Below the pieces are notes generated by a model. That model saw nothing but the letters and a program-made list of their open reading frames with translations. It was not told where the DNA came from and ran no database searches. This document shows, one piece after another, positions 1 through 6,979 of a stretch of DNA of 26,796 nt. The translations under genes were made by a program, and so were the position numbers. Origin of the DNA: DATEPR01 sp036503065 (lineage in GTDB: Bacteria > Actinomycetota > Actinomycetes > Mycobacteriales > Pseudonocardiaceae); the NCBI GenBank assembly GCA_036503065.1, contig DASXXM010000212.1, forward strand, positions 1-26,796, in the 5' to 3' direction. Position 1 is the first letter of the stretch. The number at the start of each line of letters is the position of its first letter.

Positions 1-576
1 CCCGGCCTGCTGGTGATCATGGTGCTGCTCGGCGGCGCGTTCACCGGTTTCGGCCTGATGGCGGAACTCGCGTCCGGGGTGATCGAGCGGTCCAGGGTGA
101 CGCCGGTGAGCCGGATCGCGCTGCTGCTGGGCCGGTCGCTGTCCGAAGTGGCCACGCTCCTGGTGCAGGCTGTGGTGATCACCATCATGGCGATCCCGTT
201 CGGACTGACCGTGCCGCTCGGCGACATCCTGCTGGCCTATCTGATGCTGATCCTGATGGGCATCTTCGCGTCGTGCGTGTCGTTCGCGGTCGCGCTGAAG
301 ATCCGCAGCCCAGGTGCGCTCGGCCCGATCATCAACACGGTGTCCCAGCCGCTGGCCCTGCTGTCCGGCGTGCTGCTGCCGCTGGCGCTGGCCCCGCACT
401 GGCTGCGCGCGATCGCGCAGTGGAACCCGTTCTACTGGGCGACCAACGGCACCCGCGCCCTGTTCACCGGCAACCCCGGTGACAGCACGGTGTGGGAGGG
501 CGGCCTCATCATGATCGTGCTGGCGGTGCTGTCGGTGGTCTGGTCGGCTCGGCTGTTCTCGCGACGCGTCCGCTGA
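1..576 (+). CDS. ABC-2 type transporter permease, 3' part (5' end outside window)
   Basis: The frame is open from base 1, so only the C-terminal ~191 residues are visible. They are dominated by hydrophobic segments separated by short polar loops, as in the ABC2-membrane/DrrB-type permeases that pair with a separate ATPase. Recognisable features are a charged cytoplasmic stretch (GVIERSRVTPVSR) after the first segment, later membrane segments around LLAYLMLILMGIFASCVSFAVAL, and the conserved late region with PLALLSGVLLPL followed by W..NPFYW, typical of this family. The role would be drug or lipid export across the cytoplasmic membrane, with the ATPase presumably encoded upstream of the window. 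The substrate cannot be told. A strong inverted repeat follows the stop codon directly. Confidence 0.85.
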   Translation, partial: PGLLVIMVLLGGAFTGFGLMAELASGVIERSRVTPVSRIALLLGRSLSEVATLLVQAVVITIMAIPFGLTVPLGDILLAYLMLILMGIFASCVSFAVALKIRSPGALGPIINTVSQPLALLSGVLLPLALAPHWLRAIAQWNPFYWATNGTRALFTGNPGDSTVWEGGLIMIVLAVLSVVWSARLFSRRVR

Positions 577-581
577 GATGC

Positions 582-613
582 CTGGATCGGCCGGCTCGAT
601 CCGGCCGATCCAG
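582..613 (+). terminator. Perfect 13-bp inverted repeat after the ABC permease
   Basis: CTGGATCGGCCGG and its exact reverse complement are separated by the 6-nt loop CTCGAT. It starts 5 bases after the permease stop codon. There is no T-run, as is common for actinobacterial hairpin terminators. The hairpin ends immediately before a TAGGCT -10-like hexamer for the next gene, so a role as operator is also possible. Confidence 0.6.
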
Positions 614-627
614 TAGGCTCGCCGGTT
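614..627 (+). promoter_or_regulatory. Candidate leaderless promoter (-10 TAGGCT) for the phosphoesterase gene
   Basis: TAGGCT at 614-619 fits TANNNT and lies 8 nt before the ATG at 628. No Shine-Dalgarno sequence is seen there. This spacing would place the transcript start at or next to the ATG. No clear -35 element is visible, because the preceding bases form the hairpin. Confidence 0.35.
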
Positions 628-2076
628 ATGAGTGCACCGGCCGACCCCATCGAACACGTCGTCCTGCTGTTGATGGAGAACCATTCGTTCGACCAGATGC
701 TCGGCTGTCTCGACGAGGTCCTGCCCGAACTCGACGGCGTCCGGAACGCCGCGAACAAGACGAACGACGATGGCCGCGGCGGCACGTTCAAGCTCGAGCC
801 GAAGACGGAACGGCAGGTCCTGGACGACCCGGCGCACGACCACAAGAGCGTGCTCAAGCAGCTCGAGAACGACAACGGCGGCTTCGTTCGCGCGTTCACC
901 GACGAGTTCCCCAAGAGCACAACGGAAGAACGCCAGTACGTGATGGGGTACTACCCCCTCGATTTCCTGCCCGCCCTGCACACGCTCGGCCGGAATTTCA
1001 CCGTGTGCGACAAATGGTTCTCGTCGTTGCCGGGCCCGACGTGGCCCAACCGGTTCCTCGCGCTGTCCGGCACGTCCATGGGCGAGGTCGCGATGCCAGC
1101 GGGCCAGCAGGGGCTCCAGGAGAAGTGGTACGTCGAGCAGGACCAGGACACGATCTTCGACCGGCTCGACGCGGCCGGGAAATCGTGGCAGATCTACTAC
1201 TACGATTTCCCGTGCTCGTTGCTGTTCAAGAACCAGCGACACCCGGCGAACCTGGCCCACTACGCGAACATCCAGAAGTTCTTCGAGCAGGCCACCGGTC
1301 CGGAGCCCGATTTCCCGGCGTTCACGTTCATCGAGCCGCGCTATTTCGGCGTCGGCCAGAACGACGACCATCCGCCGCACAACGCCATGAAGGCGCAGAA
1401 GCTGATCGCCGACACCTACAACGCGCTGCGTTCCAACCCGGCGCTGTGGGCCAGGACCCTGCTCGTGGTGGCCTACGACGAGCACGGCGGCTTCTACGAC
1501 CACGTCGTCCCGCCCGCCGCCGTGCCACCGGACGGCAACACGAAGGACTACGCCTTCAACCAGTTGGGCGTGCGGGTACCGGCACTGCTGGTGTCGCCGT
1601 GGTGCGACTCGCGGGTCGAGCACACCGTGTTCGACCACACCAGCCTGCTGCGCTACCTGTGCGACAAGTGGAACATGCCGCCGCTGGGCGAACGTGCGAA
1701 GGCCGCGAACAGCATCGCAACGGCGATCCGCACCACCGGCGACCCGCGCATCGACGACACGCCCGCGTTCATCCGGGTGGCCACCCAGGACCTGATCCCG
1801 GACGACCCGCTGGCCGAGCAGGACGCGACCAACCACAACTCCGAGGGCCTGCACCAGTTCGCGGCCTATCTGCGCCGGGAGTCCGACAGCCTGTCCGCGG
1901 CCGTGGTCGCCATCGCGGCCGACGTGGCCATCAAGATCAACGCGTGGACCCGGTTCAAGGACCGACTCGGCCGCCAGGTGGTCACGTTGGGCAACTGGCT
2001 GCGCAAGGACTTCCAACACCAGAAACTGGCCAAGGAGAACGTGACCAACGCGACGATGGAGAAACTGACGGGCTGA
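628..2076 (+). CDS. Phospholipase C / acid phosphatase-like phosphoesterase family protein
   Basis: The 482-residue protein belongs to the bacterial PLC/AcpA phosphoesterase family of the alkaline phosphatase superfamily. Visible motifs are the N-terminal metal/nucleophile signature VLLLMENHSFDQMLG (about residues 11-25), GPTWPNR, YDEHGGFYDHVVPP (about 287-300) and FDHTSLLRYL, all in family order. Members hydrolyse phosphodiester or phosphomonoester bonds, often of phospholipids, using a divalent metal. No Sec or Tat signal peptide is present, because the catalytic domain begins within ten residues, so a cytoplasmic location is likely; this is unusual for the secreted PLC members. The last ~100 residues are helical and charged and are not assigned. 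The ATG lacks a clear ribosome site and may be leaderless. It converges with the next gene over a hairpin that contains both stop codons. Confidence 0.85.
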   Translation: MSAPADPIEHVVLLLMENHSFDQMLGCLDEVLPELDGVRNAANKTNDDGRGGTFKLEPKTERQVLDDPAHDHKSVLKQLENDNGGFVRAFTDEFPKSTTEERQYVMGYYPLDFLPALHTLGRNFTVCDKWFSSLPGPTWPNRFLALSGTSMGEVAMPAGQQGLQEKWYVEQDQDTIFDRLDAAGKSWQIYYYDFPCSLLFKNQRHPANLAHYANIQKFFEQATGPEPDFPAFTFIEPRYFGVGQNDDHPPHNAMKAQKLIADTYNALRSNPALWARTLLVVAYDEHGGFYDHVVPPAAVPPDGNTKDYAFNQLGVRVPALLVSPWCDSRVEHTVFDHTSLLRYLCDKWNMPPLGERAKAANSIATAIRTTGDPRIDDTPAFIRVATQDLIPDDPLAEQDATNHNSEGLHQFAAYLRRESDSLSAAVVAIAADVAIKINAWTRFKDRLGRQVVTLGNWLRKDFQHQKLAKENVTNATMEKLTG

Positions 2077-2089
2077 GCGACGCGCTCAG
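2073..2089. terminator. Bidirectional hairpin shared by convergent genes
   Basis: CTGAGCG-ACG-CGCTCAG is a perfect 7-bp stem with a 3-nt loop. It contains the TGA stop of the phosphoesterase (2074-2076) and the complementary TCA of the condensation protein's stop (2086-2088). The stem works on either strand, so it can serve both genes. Confidence 0.5.
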
Positions 2090-3462
2090 GGGCGGCCGGC
2101 TGTGGTGGCCGAGTCGGCGATGTCGCTCGGCGTTGTCGGGTCGAACGCGGATTCGACCAGGATCGTTTCGAACAGGGTCAGGAACCTGGTGATGTCGCCG
2201 GGGGGTAGGTAACGGGTGTCGGCGAAGGTGATCAGTTCTATCGTGTCCGGCGTGTCCAGGACGTGTACGTAGAACCGAGGCGCCGGCGCGTCCGAGTGCG
2301 GGCCCCAGTCCAGGGTGGTTCGGCCACGGGCCGCGTCCAGTTCCGCCTTGGTGGGGGGCGGGCCGCTGTATTCGCGGCGGGGCTGGTCGCGGCGGTCGTT
2401 GAAGAAGCAGTCCAGGTCGATTTCCGCGCCGCGTTCCCGGCCTATCTCGGCGATCAGTTCGTCCATTCGGTGCGGGTCGTAGTAGGCGTTGAGGTAGGCG
2501 CTCATCAGGCTGCGCCATGCTCGGTCCACGACCTCGTCGAAGGTTCGGTCGGCCACATTGATCGCGCACAACGCGCTCTGCGCCACCGGGCTCGCGGTGG
2601 TGGCCAGGTCGGCGCGGAACCTGTTGTTCACGATCACCTGCAACACCGTCGGGTCGACGCCGGTGACCTGGGACAGCGCCATGGCGACGGCGGCCATCAG
2701 CACCGGCGAGGTGTCCGGTTGGCCCAGCCGGTGCGCTATCGCGCGCATCGCCACGTACGCCGCCGGCAGGTTGCCGGTGACGCGCCAGTGTCGTGGCCGC
2801 TGTTCGTCGTCGGTGTGTCCGAATCTCTCGGTCGCGACCTTGTTCAGCAGTCGCCGCCAGTGTCTGGCCACCGTCGCGTGCTGTCGTTGGCCAGCCTCGC
2901 TCTGCTGCCAGCGGACCTGCTCCAACGGATCGTGCGCAGGCTCCTGGTCCGTCATGTCGACGTCGGGAAACCTGGCCAGATCGGCGGCGACGGTCCGGAA
3001 CCCGCCCGCGTCCAGGGCCAGGTGACAGTGCACGGCGACCAGATGCGTCGGCACCCCACGGTGACGGATCACGGCCATCCGGATCGGCCACTCGTCGACG
3101 TAGTCGAAGACGGTCGTCACGTACTCGTCGCGGACCGTCCACGCGACCCGCTCCGGATCGGCGTCGTCCGGCGCGTCCACGATCCGCAACCGCGCCTCAC
3201 CCTGGTCGGCGAGAACCTGCGCAACAGTGCCATCCGCGGCAAATCGCAACCGGGTGCGGAATGACGGAAAACGGCTCATCAGGTGACCGAGCAACGCCAC
3301 CGCGTAGTCGATCCCCTGGCCCTCGCCCAGGGGTGCCACCGAACCCCCGGCGAGTGACGATTCCTGTGCGCGCATCGCGGCCCAGATCTCCTGCTGCCCC
3401 CAGCTCAGGTCCGACACACCGGCCCCGGGACCACGGAAGGGAACGAGAATCACAGACGACAT
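2086..3462 (-). CDS. Stand-alone NRPS condensation-domain protein
   Basis: The 458-residue protein has condensation-superfamily (chloramphenicol acetyltransferase-like) features along its length: an N-terminal substrate-channel motif (LSWGQQEIWAAM, about residues 17-28), a core catalytic region VAVHCHLALDAGGF, an internal VNNRFR segment and a C-terminal sheet/latch region (VLDTPDTIELITFADTRYLP). The canonical HHxxxDG is altered: the frame reads C-H-L-A-L-D-A, so the second, catalytic His and the Asp remain while the first His and the Gly are replaced. No adenylation or carrier domain is attached. The ATG at 3460-3462 is chosen because GAGGGAG sits about 7 nt upstream in the transcript; the frame is open further upstream without a better start. 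Amide or ester formation, or a non-catalytic partner role for an NRPS, are both possible. The NRPS operon lies 8 kb away with other genes between, so a link is only suggested. Confidence 0.75.
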   Translation of the reverse strand: MSSVILVPFRGPGAGVSDLSWGQQEIWAAMRAQESSLAGGSVAPLGEGQGIDYAVALLGHLMSRFPSFRTRLRFAADGTVAQVLADQGEARLRIVDAPDDADPERVAWTVRDEYVTTVFDYVDEWPIRMAVIRHRGVPTHLVAVHCHLALDAGGFRTVAADLARFPDVDMTDQEPAHDPLEQVRWQQSEAGQRQHATVARHWRRLLNKVATERFGHTDDEQRPRHWRVTGNLPAAYVAMRAIAHRLGQPDTSPVLMAAVAMALSQVTGVDPTVLQVIVNNRFRADLATTASPVAQSALCAINVADRTFDEVVDRAWRSLMSAYLNAYYDPHRMDELIAEIGRERGAEIDLDCFFNDRRDQPRREYSGPPPTKAELDAARGRTTLDWGPHSDAPAPRFYVHVLDTPDTIELITFADTRYLPPGDITRFLTLFETILVESAFDPTTPSDIADSATTAGRP

Positions 3463-3648
3463 GTCGCAAACTCCCTCGCCATGCGGTACAGGCGGCCAAT
3501 ATATCCCCTGGCCAGCAGCCCACAGCAGGCCATCCCACACCGAGAAATACAGTAATTCGCCGACTACCGACAGCATCCGGACCCGACCGCGGCTCTCGTT
3601 AACCGGTTGAACCGGTCGCGGGTGCGTGGCACCGTGCGCGCGGTGAAG
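3463..3648. promoter_or_regulatory. Divergent promoter region, condensation protein / APH-like kinase
   Basis: This 186-bp gap separates divergent genes. On the minus strand a TATATT hexamer (about 3499-3504) is a plausible -10 for the condensation gene. Near the plus-strand gene, AACCGGT occurs twice in direct orientation at 3601-3607 and 3610-3616, the first copy forming the 8-bp palindrome AACCGGTT. These are candidate sites only. Confidence 0.3.
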
Positions 3649-4545
3649 ATGCACGCCGACGAGATCGACATCGACGCGTCGCTGGTGACCCGGCTGCTCG
3701 CGGCCCAGTTCCCGCGGTGGGCGCACCTGCCGGTCGAACCGGTGCCGTCGGCCGGGACGGACAACGCGCTCTTCCGGCTCGGCGACGACCTGGCGGTCCG
3801 GCTGCCCCGGGTCTCCTGGGCCACCGGGCAGGTCGAGAAGGACCAGCGGTGGCTGCCGCGGCTCGCGCCGCACCTCCCGCTGGCCGTGCCCGCTCCCCTG
3901 GGCCGTGGACTGCCCGGCGACGGCTATCCGTGGACGTGGGGTGTCTACCGGTGGCTCGACGGCGTCGAGGCGACCCTGGACCGGCTTGCCGATCCTCGTG
4001 CGGCAGCCATCGAGTTGGCCCGCTTTCTGGTTGCCCTACAAGGGATCGACACCACGGGTGGGCCGGCTTCGTCGTCGCGCGGCGGGCCGCTGGCCCGGCG
4101 GAATCGCGAAACGCGGGAGGCGATCGCGGCTCTGGACGACGAGGTCGACATCGATGCCGTGACGGCCGCGTGGGAGGAGGCGCTCGCGGCGCCCGCCTGG
4201 AGCGGGCCGCCGGTCTGGGTGCACGGCGACCTCGCGCCGGGAAACCTGCTGGTGGTCGGCGGCCGGCTGGCCGCCGTGATCGACTTCGCCGCGGTGAGCG
4301 TTGGCGATCCGGCGTGCGAGCTGCTGGTCGCGTGGAACCTGTTCACCGGCGACTCCCGGGCGGCCTTCCTGGCCGAACTCGGGATCGACGACGACAGTTG
4401 GGCGCGTGGCCGTGGCTGGGCGTTGTCGGTGGCGCTGATCCAACTTCCCTACTACCTGCACACGAACCCGGCGCTGGTCGCCAACGCCCGCCACGTGATC
4501 AGCGAGGTCACGCGCCCGATCAGTGGCCGTGCCCCTTGTTCTTGA
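3649..4545 (+). CDS. Aminoglycoside phosphotransferase (APH) family kinase
   Basis: The protein is about 298 residues from the ATG at 3649, with an APH/choline-kinase fold. Brenner's catalytic motif is intact: HGDLAPGN (His192, Asp194, Asn199), followed by the metal-binding Asp212 in VIDFA. The N-terminal part has the nucleotide-binding strands (SAGTDNALFRLGDDLAVRLPR), and GVYRWLDG is the typical hinge region. It resembles the actinobacterial APH(3'')-like group that phosphorylates small hydroxylated compounds; the natural substrate, whether antibiotic or metabolite, cannot be read from sequence. The frame is open upstream to a TTG at 3607, but the ATG gives the usual N terminus. Its 3' end overlaps the convergent protein kinase gene by 26 bp. 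The stop is at 4543-4545. Confidence 0.85.
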   Translation: MHADEIDIDASLVTRLLAAQFPRWAHLPVEPVPSAGTDNALFRLGDDLAVRLPRVSWATGQVEKDQRWLPRLAPHLPLAVPAPLGRGLPGDGYPWTWGVYRWLDGVEATLDRLADPRAAAIELARFLVALQGIDTTGGPASSSRGGPLARRNRETREAIAALDDEVDIDAVTAAWEEALAAPAWSGPPVWVHGDLAPGNLLVVGGRLAAVIDFAAVSVGDPACELLVAWNLFTGDSRAAFLAELGIDDDSWARGRGWALSVALIQLPYYLHTNPALVANARHVISEVTRPISGRAPCS

Positions 4546-5707
4546 TCCTGGTATTGCCGTTGCTCTGATTCCCGCCCTGTTGCTGAGTACCCAGTTGCTG
4601 AGTACCCAGTTGCTGGGCACCCTGCTGCTGGGCAGGCTGCTCCGGGACCGCTCCCGCCTGGATTGGCGGCGCGATGGTGGTCGCGACCTGCGCCGGTGTG
4701 CTCGGTCCGGATGACGGGATCGCACCGGCTCCGGCGACCGCGCCGCTCATCGCGCCCGTCACGGGCCGCGGCACGGGCGGCGCGGGCGGGTTCAGCGCGA
4801 GGACGACACCGGCGATCAGGGCGGGTATCGCCACGGCGGCCGCGGTGACGAACGCGGCCGGCCGCCACCGGAACCGTCGGGCGGGCGCGGCGAGCCGCAG
4901 CGTCTTGGTGAGCGGGCCGCGCAGGATGAGCGCGCATTCCGCGGCAGCGGGCCGGTCCGCTGGGTCGGCGGCGGTCATCGCGGCGAGGAGTTCGTCGAGT
5001 CCCGGCGGCAGGCCGGGCGGGATCGCCGGCTGGCGATGCAGTCGGGCCAGCGCGGTCTCCAACCAGCCGGTGCCGCCGAAGGCCACCTCGCCGGTCAGGC
5101 ATTCCAGCAGTACCAGGCCGAGCGCGTAGACGTCGGTGGCGGGGCCGACGGTCTCGCCACGCACCTGCTCCGGCGACAGGTAGGCGGGCGTGCCGACGAT
5201 CTCGTTGGCCGCGGTGAGCCGGATGCCGCCGGCCAGCAGCGCGATACCGAAGTCGACCAGCCTGGGTGCGGCGTCCTCGCCCAGCAGGACGTTGGACGGC
5301 TTGACGTCCCGGTGCACGATGCCGCGTTCGTGCGCGTGGGCGAGCGCGGCCGCCAGCGGCGCGCCGAGCCGGGTCGTCTGCGCCGCGGTCAGCGGACCGG
5401 CCAGCAGGCGATCCCGCAGGCTCGGCCCGTCGACCAGTTCCATCACCAGGTACGGCCGGTTGTCCACGAGACCGAGATCGAACACGGTGACCAGGCCCGG
5501 CGCGGACAACCGGGCCAGCGTACGGCCCTCGTCCATGCTCCTGCGGCGATCCAGCGGATCCTGCGCCGCGGCGAACAGCTTCACCGCGACCTGTCGGTCC
5601 AGCAACAGGTCCGTGGCCCGGTAGACCTCGGCCATGGAGCCACGGCCCAGCAACGGACCCATCGCGTACCGCCCGGCAAGCGTCGGTTCGCGCGCCGCAC
5701 CGGTCAT
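4520..5707 (-). CDS. Membrane-anchored Ser/Thr protein kinase (PknB-type)
   Basis: The 395-residue protein is a Hanks-type kinase with intact catalytic elements: glycine loop GRGSMAEV (21-28), Lys43 in VAVKLF, Glu60, HRDVKPSN (132-139) and DFG (152-154), then GTPAYLSPEQ and DVYALGLVL. A single transmembrane helix (about 284-305) follows a basic patch, leaving a ~90-residue extracellular tail rich in Pro, Ala and Gln. No PASTA repeats are present, so the sensor part differs from PknB itself. The tail holds a short QLGTQ tandem repeat. The ATG at 5707 has AGGAGGT about 8 nt upstream. The role is signalling by phosphorylation of cytoplasmic proteins; no substrate is evident. The gene overlaps the convergent APH-like gene by 26 bp. 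Confidence 0.92.
   Translation of the reverse strand: MTGAAREPTLAGRYAMGPLLGRGSMAEVYRATDLLLDRQVAVKLFAAAQDPLDRRRSMDEGRTLARLSAPGLVTVFDLGLVDNRPYLVMELVDGPSLRDRLLAGPLTAAQTTRLGAPLAAALAHAHERGIVHRDVKPSNVLLGEDAAPRLVDFGIALLAGGIRLTAANEIVGTPAYLSPEQVRGETVGPATDVYALGLVLLECLTGEVAFGGTGWLETALARLHRQPAIPPGLPPGLDELLAAMTAADPADRPAAAECALILRGPLTKTLRLAAPARRFRWRPAAFVTAAAVAIPALIAGVVLALNPPAPPVPRPVTGAMSGAVAGAGAIPSSGPSTPAQVATTIAPPIQAGAVPEQPAQQQGAQQLGTQQLGTQQQGGNQSNGNTRIKNKGHGH
4580..4624. repeat. 15-bp tandem repeat in the kinase tail
   Basis: TTGCTGAGTACCCAG occurs twice in perfect tandem (4580-4594, 4595-4609), followed by a third diverged copy to 4624. On the minus strand it encodes repeated QLGTQ-type pentapeptides in the extracellular tail of the kinase. 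The unit is in frame, so copy-number changes would lengthen or shorten the tail without a frameshift. Confidence 0.8.
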
Positions 5708-5802
5708 GTGCGATGACCTCCTCGTCGTCGACCCTCCACGATAGGGCCCCGATAGAGCGCACGCCTAGAGTTGACGTATCACTGCTGACGAGGGAGGCGA
5801 CC

Positions 5803-5832
5803 ATGTCCGCGGACACGCCTTGGGGCCGCTAG
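5803..5832 (+). CDS. Nine-codon ORF with strong ribosome site (possible leader peptide)
   Basis: ATG at 5803 is preceded by GAGGGAGG with about 5 nt spacing, a far better ribosome site than that of the regulator gene downstream. The frame encodes MSADTPWGR and stops at TAG 5830-5832. It could be a leader peptide for the regulator at 5932 or the leftover 5' end of a lost gene. No run of a single amino acid, as in classic attenuators, is present. Confidence 0.3.
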   Translation: MSADTPWGR

Positions 5833-5837
5833 GATTT

Positions 5838-5864
5838 GCTGCGCGTGCAATATATTGTCGCAGC
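5838..5864. promoter_or_regulatory. Nested dyad after the nine-codon ORF
   Basis: GCTGCG (5838-5843) and CGCAGC (5859-5864) flank the perfect 10-bp palindrome CAATATATTG (5848-5857). The element begins six bases after the stop of the nine-codon ORF. It could be an AT-cored operator or a weak transcript hairpin. Confidence 0.35.
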
Positions 5865-5894
5865 TCATCCGATGTGGTGACTTACCGGCGCCGA

Positions 5895-5920
5895 TATACA
5901 TCGAACATGCCGATCGGCAT
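5895..5920 (+). promoter_or_regulatory. Candidate -10 and 14-bp perfect palindrome upstream of the HTH gene
   Basis: TATACA (5895-5900) is a plausible -10. It is followed by the perfect palindrome ATGCCGATCGGCAT (5907-5920), which would lie at the transcript start and ends 11 nt before the ATG at 5932. Position and symmetry fit an autoregulatory operator for the HTH protein. No -35 or ribosome site is convincing. Confidence 0.45.
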
Positions 5921-5931
5921 ACGTTGCTGGC

Positions 5932-6813
5932 ATGAGCGAACTTCAATCGACCGGACGTCGGCGCGAAGTCGGTGCCGCGCTGAAGCGAATTCGACAGGAT
6001 CGTGGTCTGCCGGCCTACCAACTCGCCGAGCAACTCGACTGGACGCCGAGCCACATCTCCAGATCCGAAGCCGGCAAGCGCCGCGTCACGGACGTGGACG
6101 CCGGCTTCTATCTAGGCATGTGCGGCGTCGGCAGCCGTGAGGCACAGGAAGTCCTCAACGTCATCAACGAACCCGACGACTACCGACTCCAACTGCACCA
6201 GGGCCGAATCCCCGACGAGCTCCGCACCCTGATCTTCTTGGAGTCCACGGCCAGCGAGATCTACACCGTCGAACCGAACTACATCCCGGGCCTCGCTCAG
6301 ACCGCTGACTACGCTCGCGCTCTGTTCCAGGAGAGCGGGTTGGAGGACCCAACCCGGATCGAGGGATGCGTTGAGACCCGAATCAGCCGGTGTGGTGTGC
6401 TCGATCGACCAAAGCCGCCGAAGACCACTTTTTATGTGCATGAGAACGCGCTGCGTTCACAGGTCGGCGGTCCGCGCGTGATGAACGAGCAGCTACTACA
6501 CCTACTGTTCCTCGGCGATCGACGGGGATGCGCCATTCGAGTGGTGCCAGCTTCGGCCGGAGGTCGTGGCATGACAGTCGGCTCGTTCAATATCTTCCGC
6601 TACGAGGAGGACCCGCCGGTCGTCTGCGTGCAGCACGAAACCACCAGCGAGTTCCTGGAGGCCGACGAGGAGATGGCCTCTTACCGAAGCATCCTCAATC
6701 GGGTCGCTACTGTTGCCCTGGATGGCGCACAATCTAGGCGCCTTCTTGCACGATTGGCAACCGACTACGAGGGAGATGCCCAAGGTGACACGGGAGGTCT
6801 GGCGGAAGAGTAG
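5932..6813 (+). CDS. XRE-family HTH regulator with DUF5753 domain
   Basis: The 293-residue protein has an N-terminal Cro/C1-type helix-turn-helix (about 14-70; LKRIRQDRGLPAYQLAEQLDWTPSHISRSEAGKR read in two parts: LKRIRQDRGL and the recognition helix THE SHISRSEAGKR segment), followed by the ~180-residue DUF5753 region with its typical signatures YTVEPNYIPGLAQTADYARAL, VHENALRSQVGG and a late FNIFRYEEDPPVVCVQ strand. Such proteins are abundant in Streptomyces and relatives, where the WhiJ/AbaA-type members are encoded next to DUF397 proteins and affect development or antibiotic production. The start is the ATG at 5932; no strong ribosome site is visible and a palindrome lies just upstream. 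Its 3' end overlaps the DUF397 gene, indicating coupled translation. Confidence 0.92.
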   Translation: MSELQSTGRRREVGAALKRIRQDRGLPAYQLAEQLDWTPSHISRSEAGKRRVTDVDAGFYLGMCGVGSREAQEVLNVINEPDDYRLQLHQGRIPDELRTLIFLESTASEIYTVEPNYIPGLAQTADYARALFQESGLEDPTRIEGCVETRISRCGVLDRPKPPKTTFYVHENALRSQVGGPRVMNEQLLHLLFLGDRRGCAIRVVPASAGGRGMTVGSFNIFRYEEDPPVVCVQHETTSEFLEADEEMASYRSILNRVATVALDGAQSRRLLARLATDYEGDAQGDTGGLAEE

Positions 6814-6979
6814 CTATAGCGGCGGCAGCGGCAACACAAGCTGCGTCGAGGTGGCGTTCGTGGCCGATGCGGTTGGCGTGCGGGACTCGAAGAACACCCA
6901 GGGGCCAACCCTCGCGTTCGCCCAAGGCGCCTGGCGCGGCTTCGTCACCGGACGTCAGGCGCTGGCCACACCGTCGTAG
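6785..6979 (+). CDS. DUF397 small protein, partner of the HTH-DUF5753 regulator
   Basis: The 64-residue protein has the DUF397 pattern: W-R-K-S-S-Y-S near the N terminus, then N-x-S-C-V-E-V-A, a central V-x-V-R-D-S-K and a C-terminal L-A-F-x-x-x-x-W-x-x-F. GTG at 6785 is preferred because GAGGGAG (6769-6775) lies 9 nt upstream; the ATG at 6776 abuts that site and would add three residues. The gene overlaps the upstream regulator by 29 bp. In the WhiJ/AbaA-type pairs the small protein is thought to antagonise or modulate the HTH partner. The last 25 bp overlap the convergent SARP gene. Confidence 0.9.
   Translation: MTREVWRKSSYSGGSGNTSCVEVAFVADAVGVRDSKNTQGPTLAFAQGAWRGFVTGRQALATPS

Noticed and set aside
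3607..3648. TTG start for the APH-like kinase
   Set aside because: It would add 14 residues of low-information sequence; the ATG at 3649 gives the normal family start. Neither has a strong ribosome site.
3463..3873. N-terminal extension of the condensation protein
   Set aside because: The open frame continues upstream, but the residues look non-coding and the ATG at 3462 has a good ribosome site and begins at the usual family N terminus.
6813..6820. Extra copy of GCTATAGC inside the DUF397 gene
   Set aside because: Only the 8-bp palindrome matches, without the rest of the 20-bp unit, and it is explained by the Ser-Tyr-Ser codons of the family motif.
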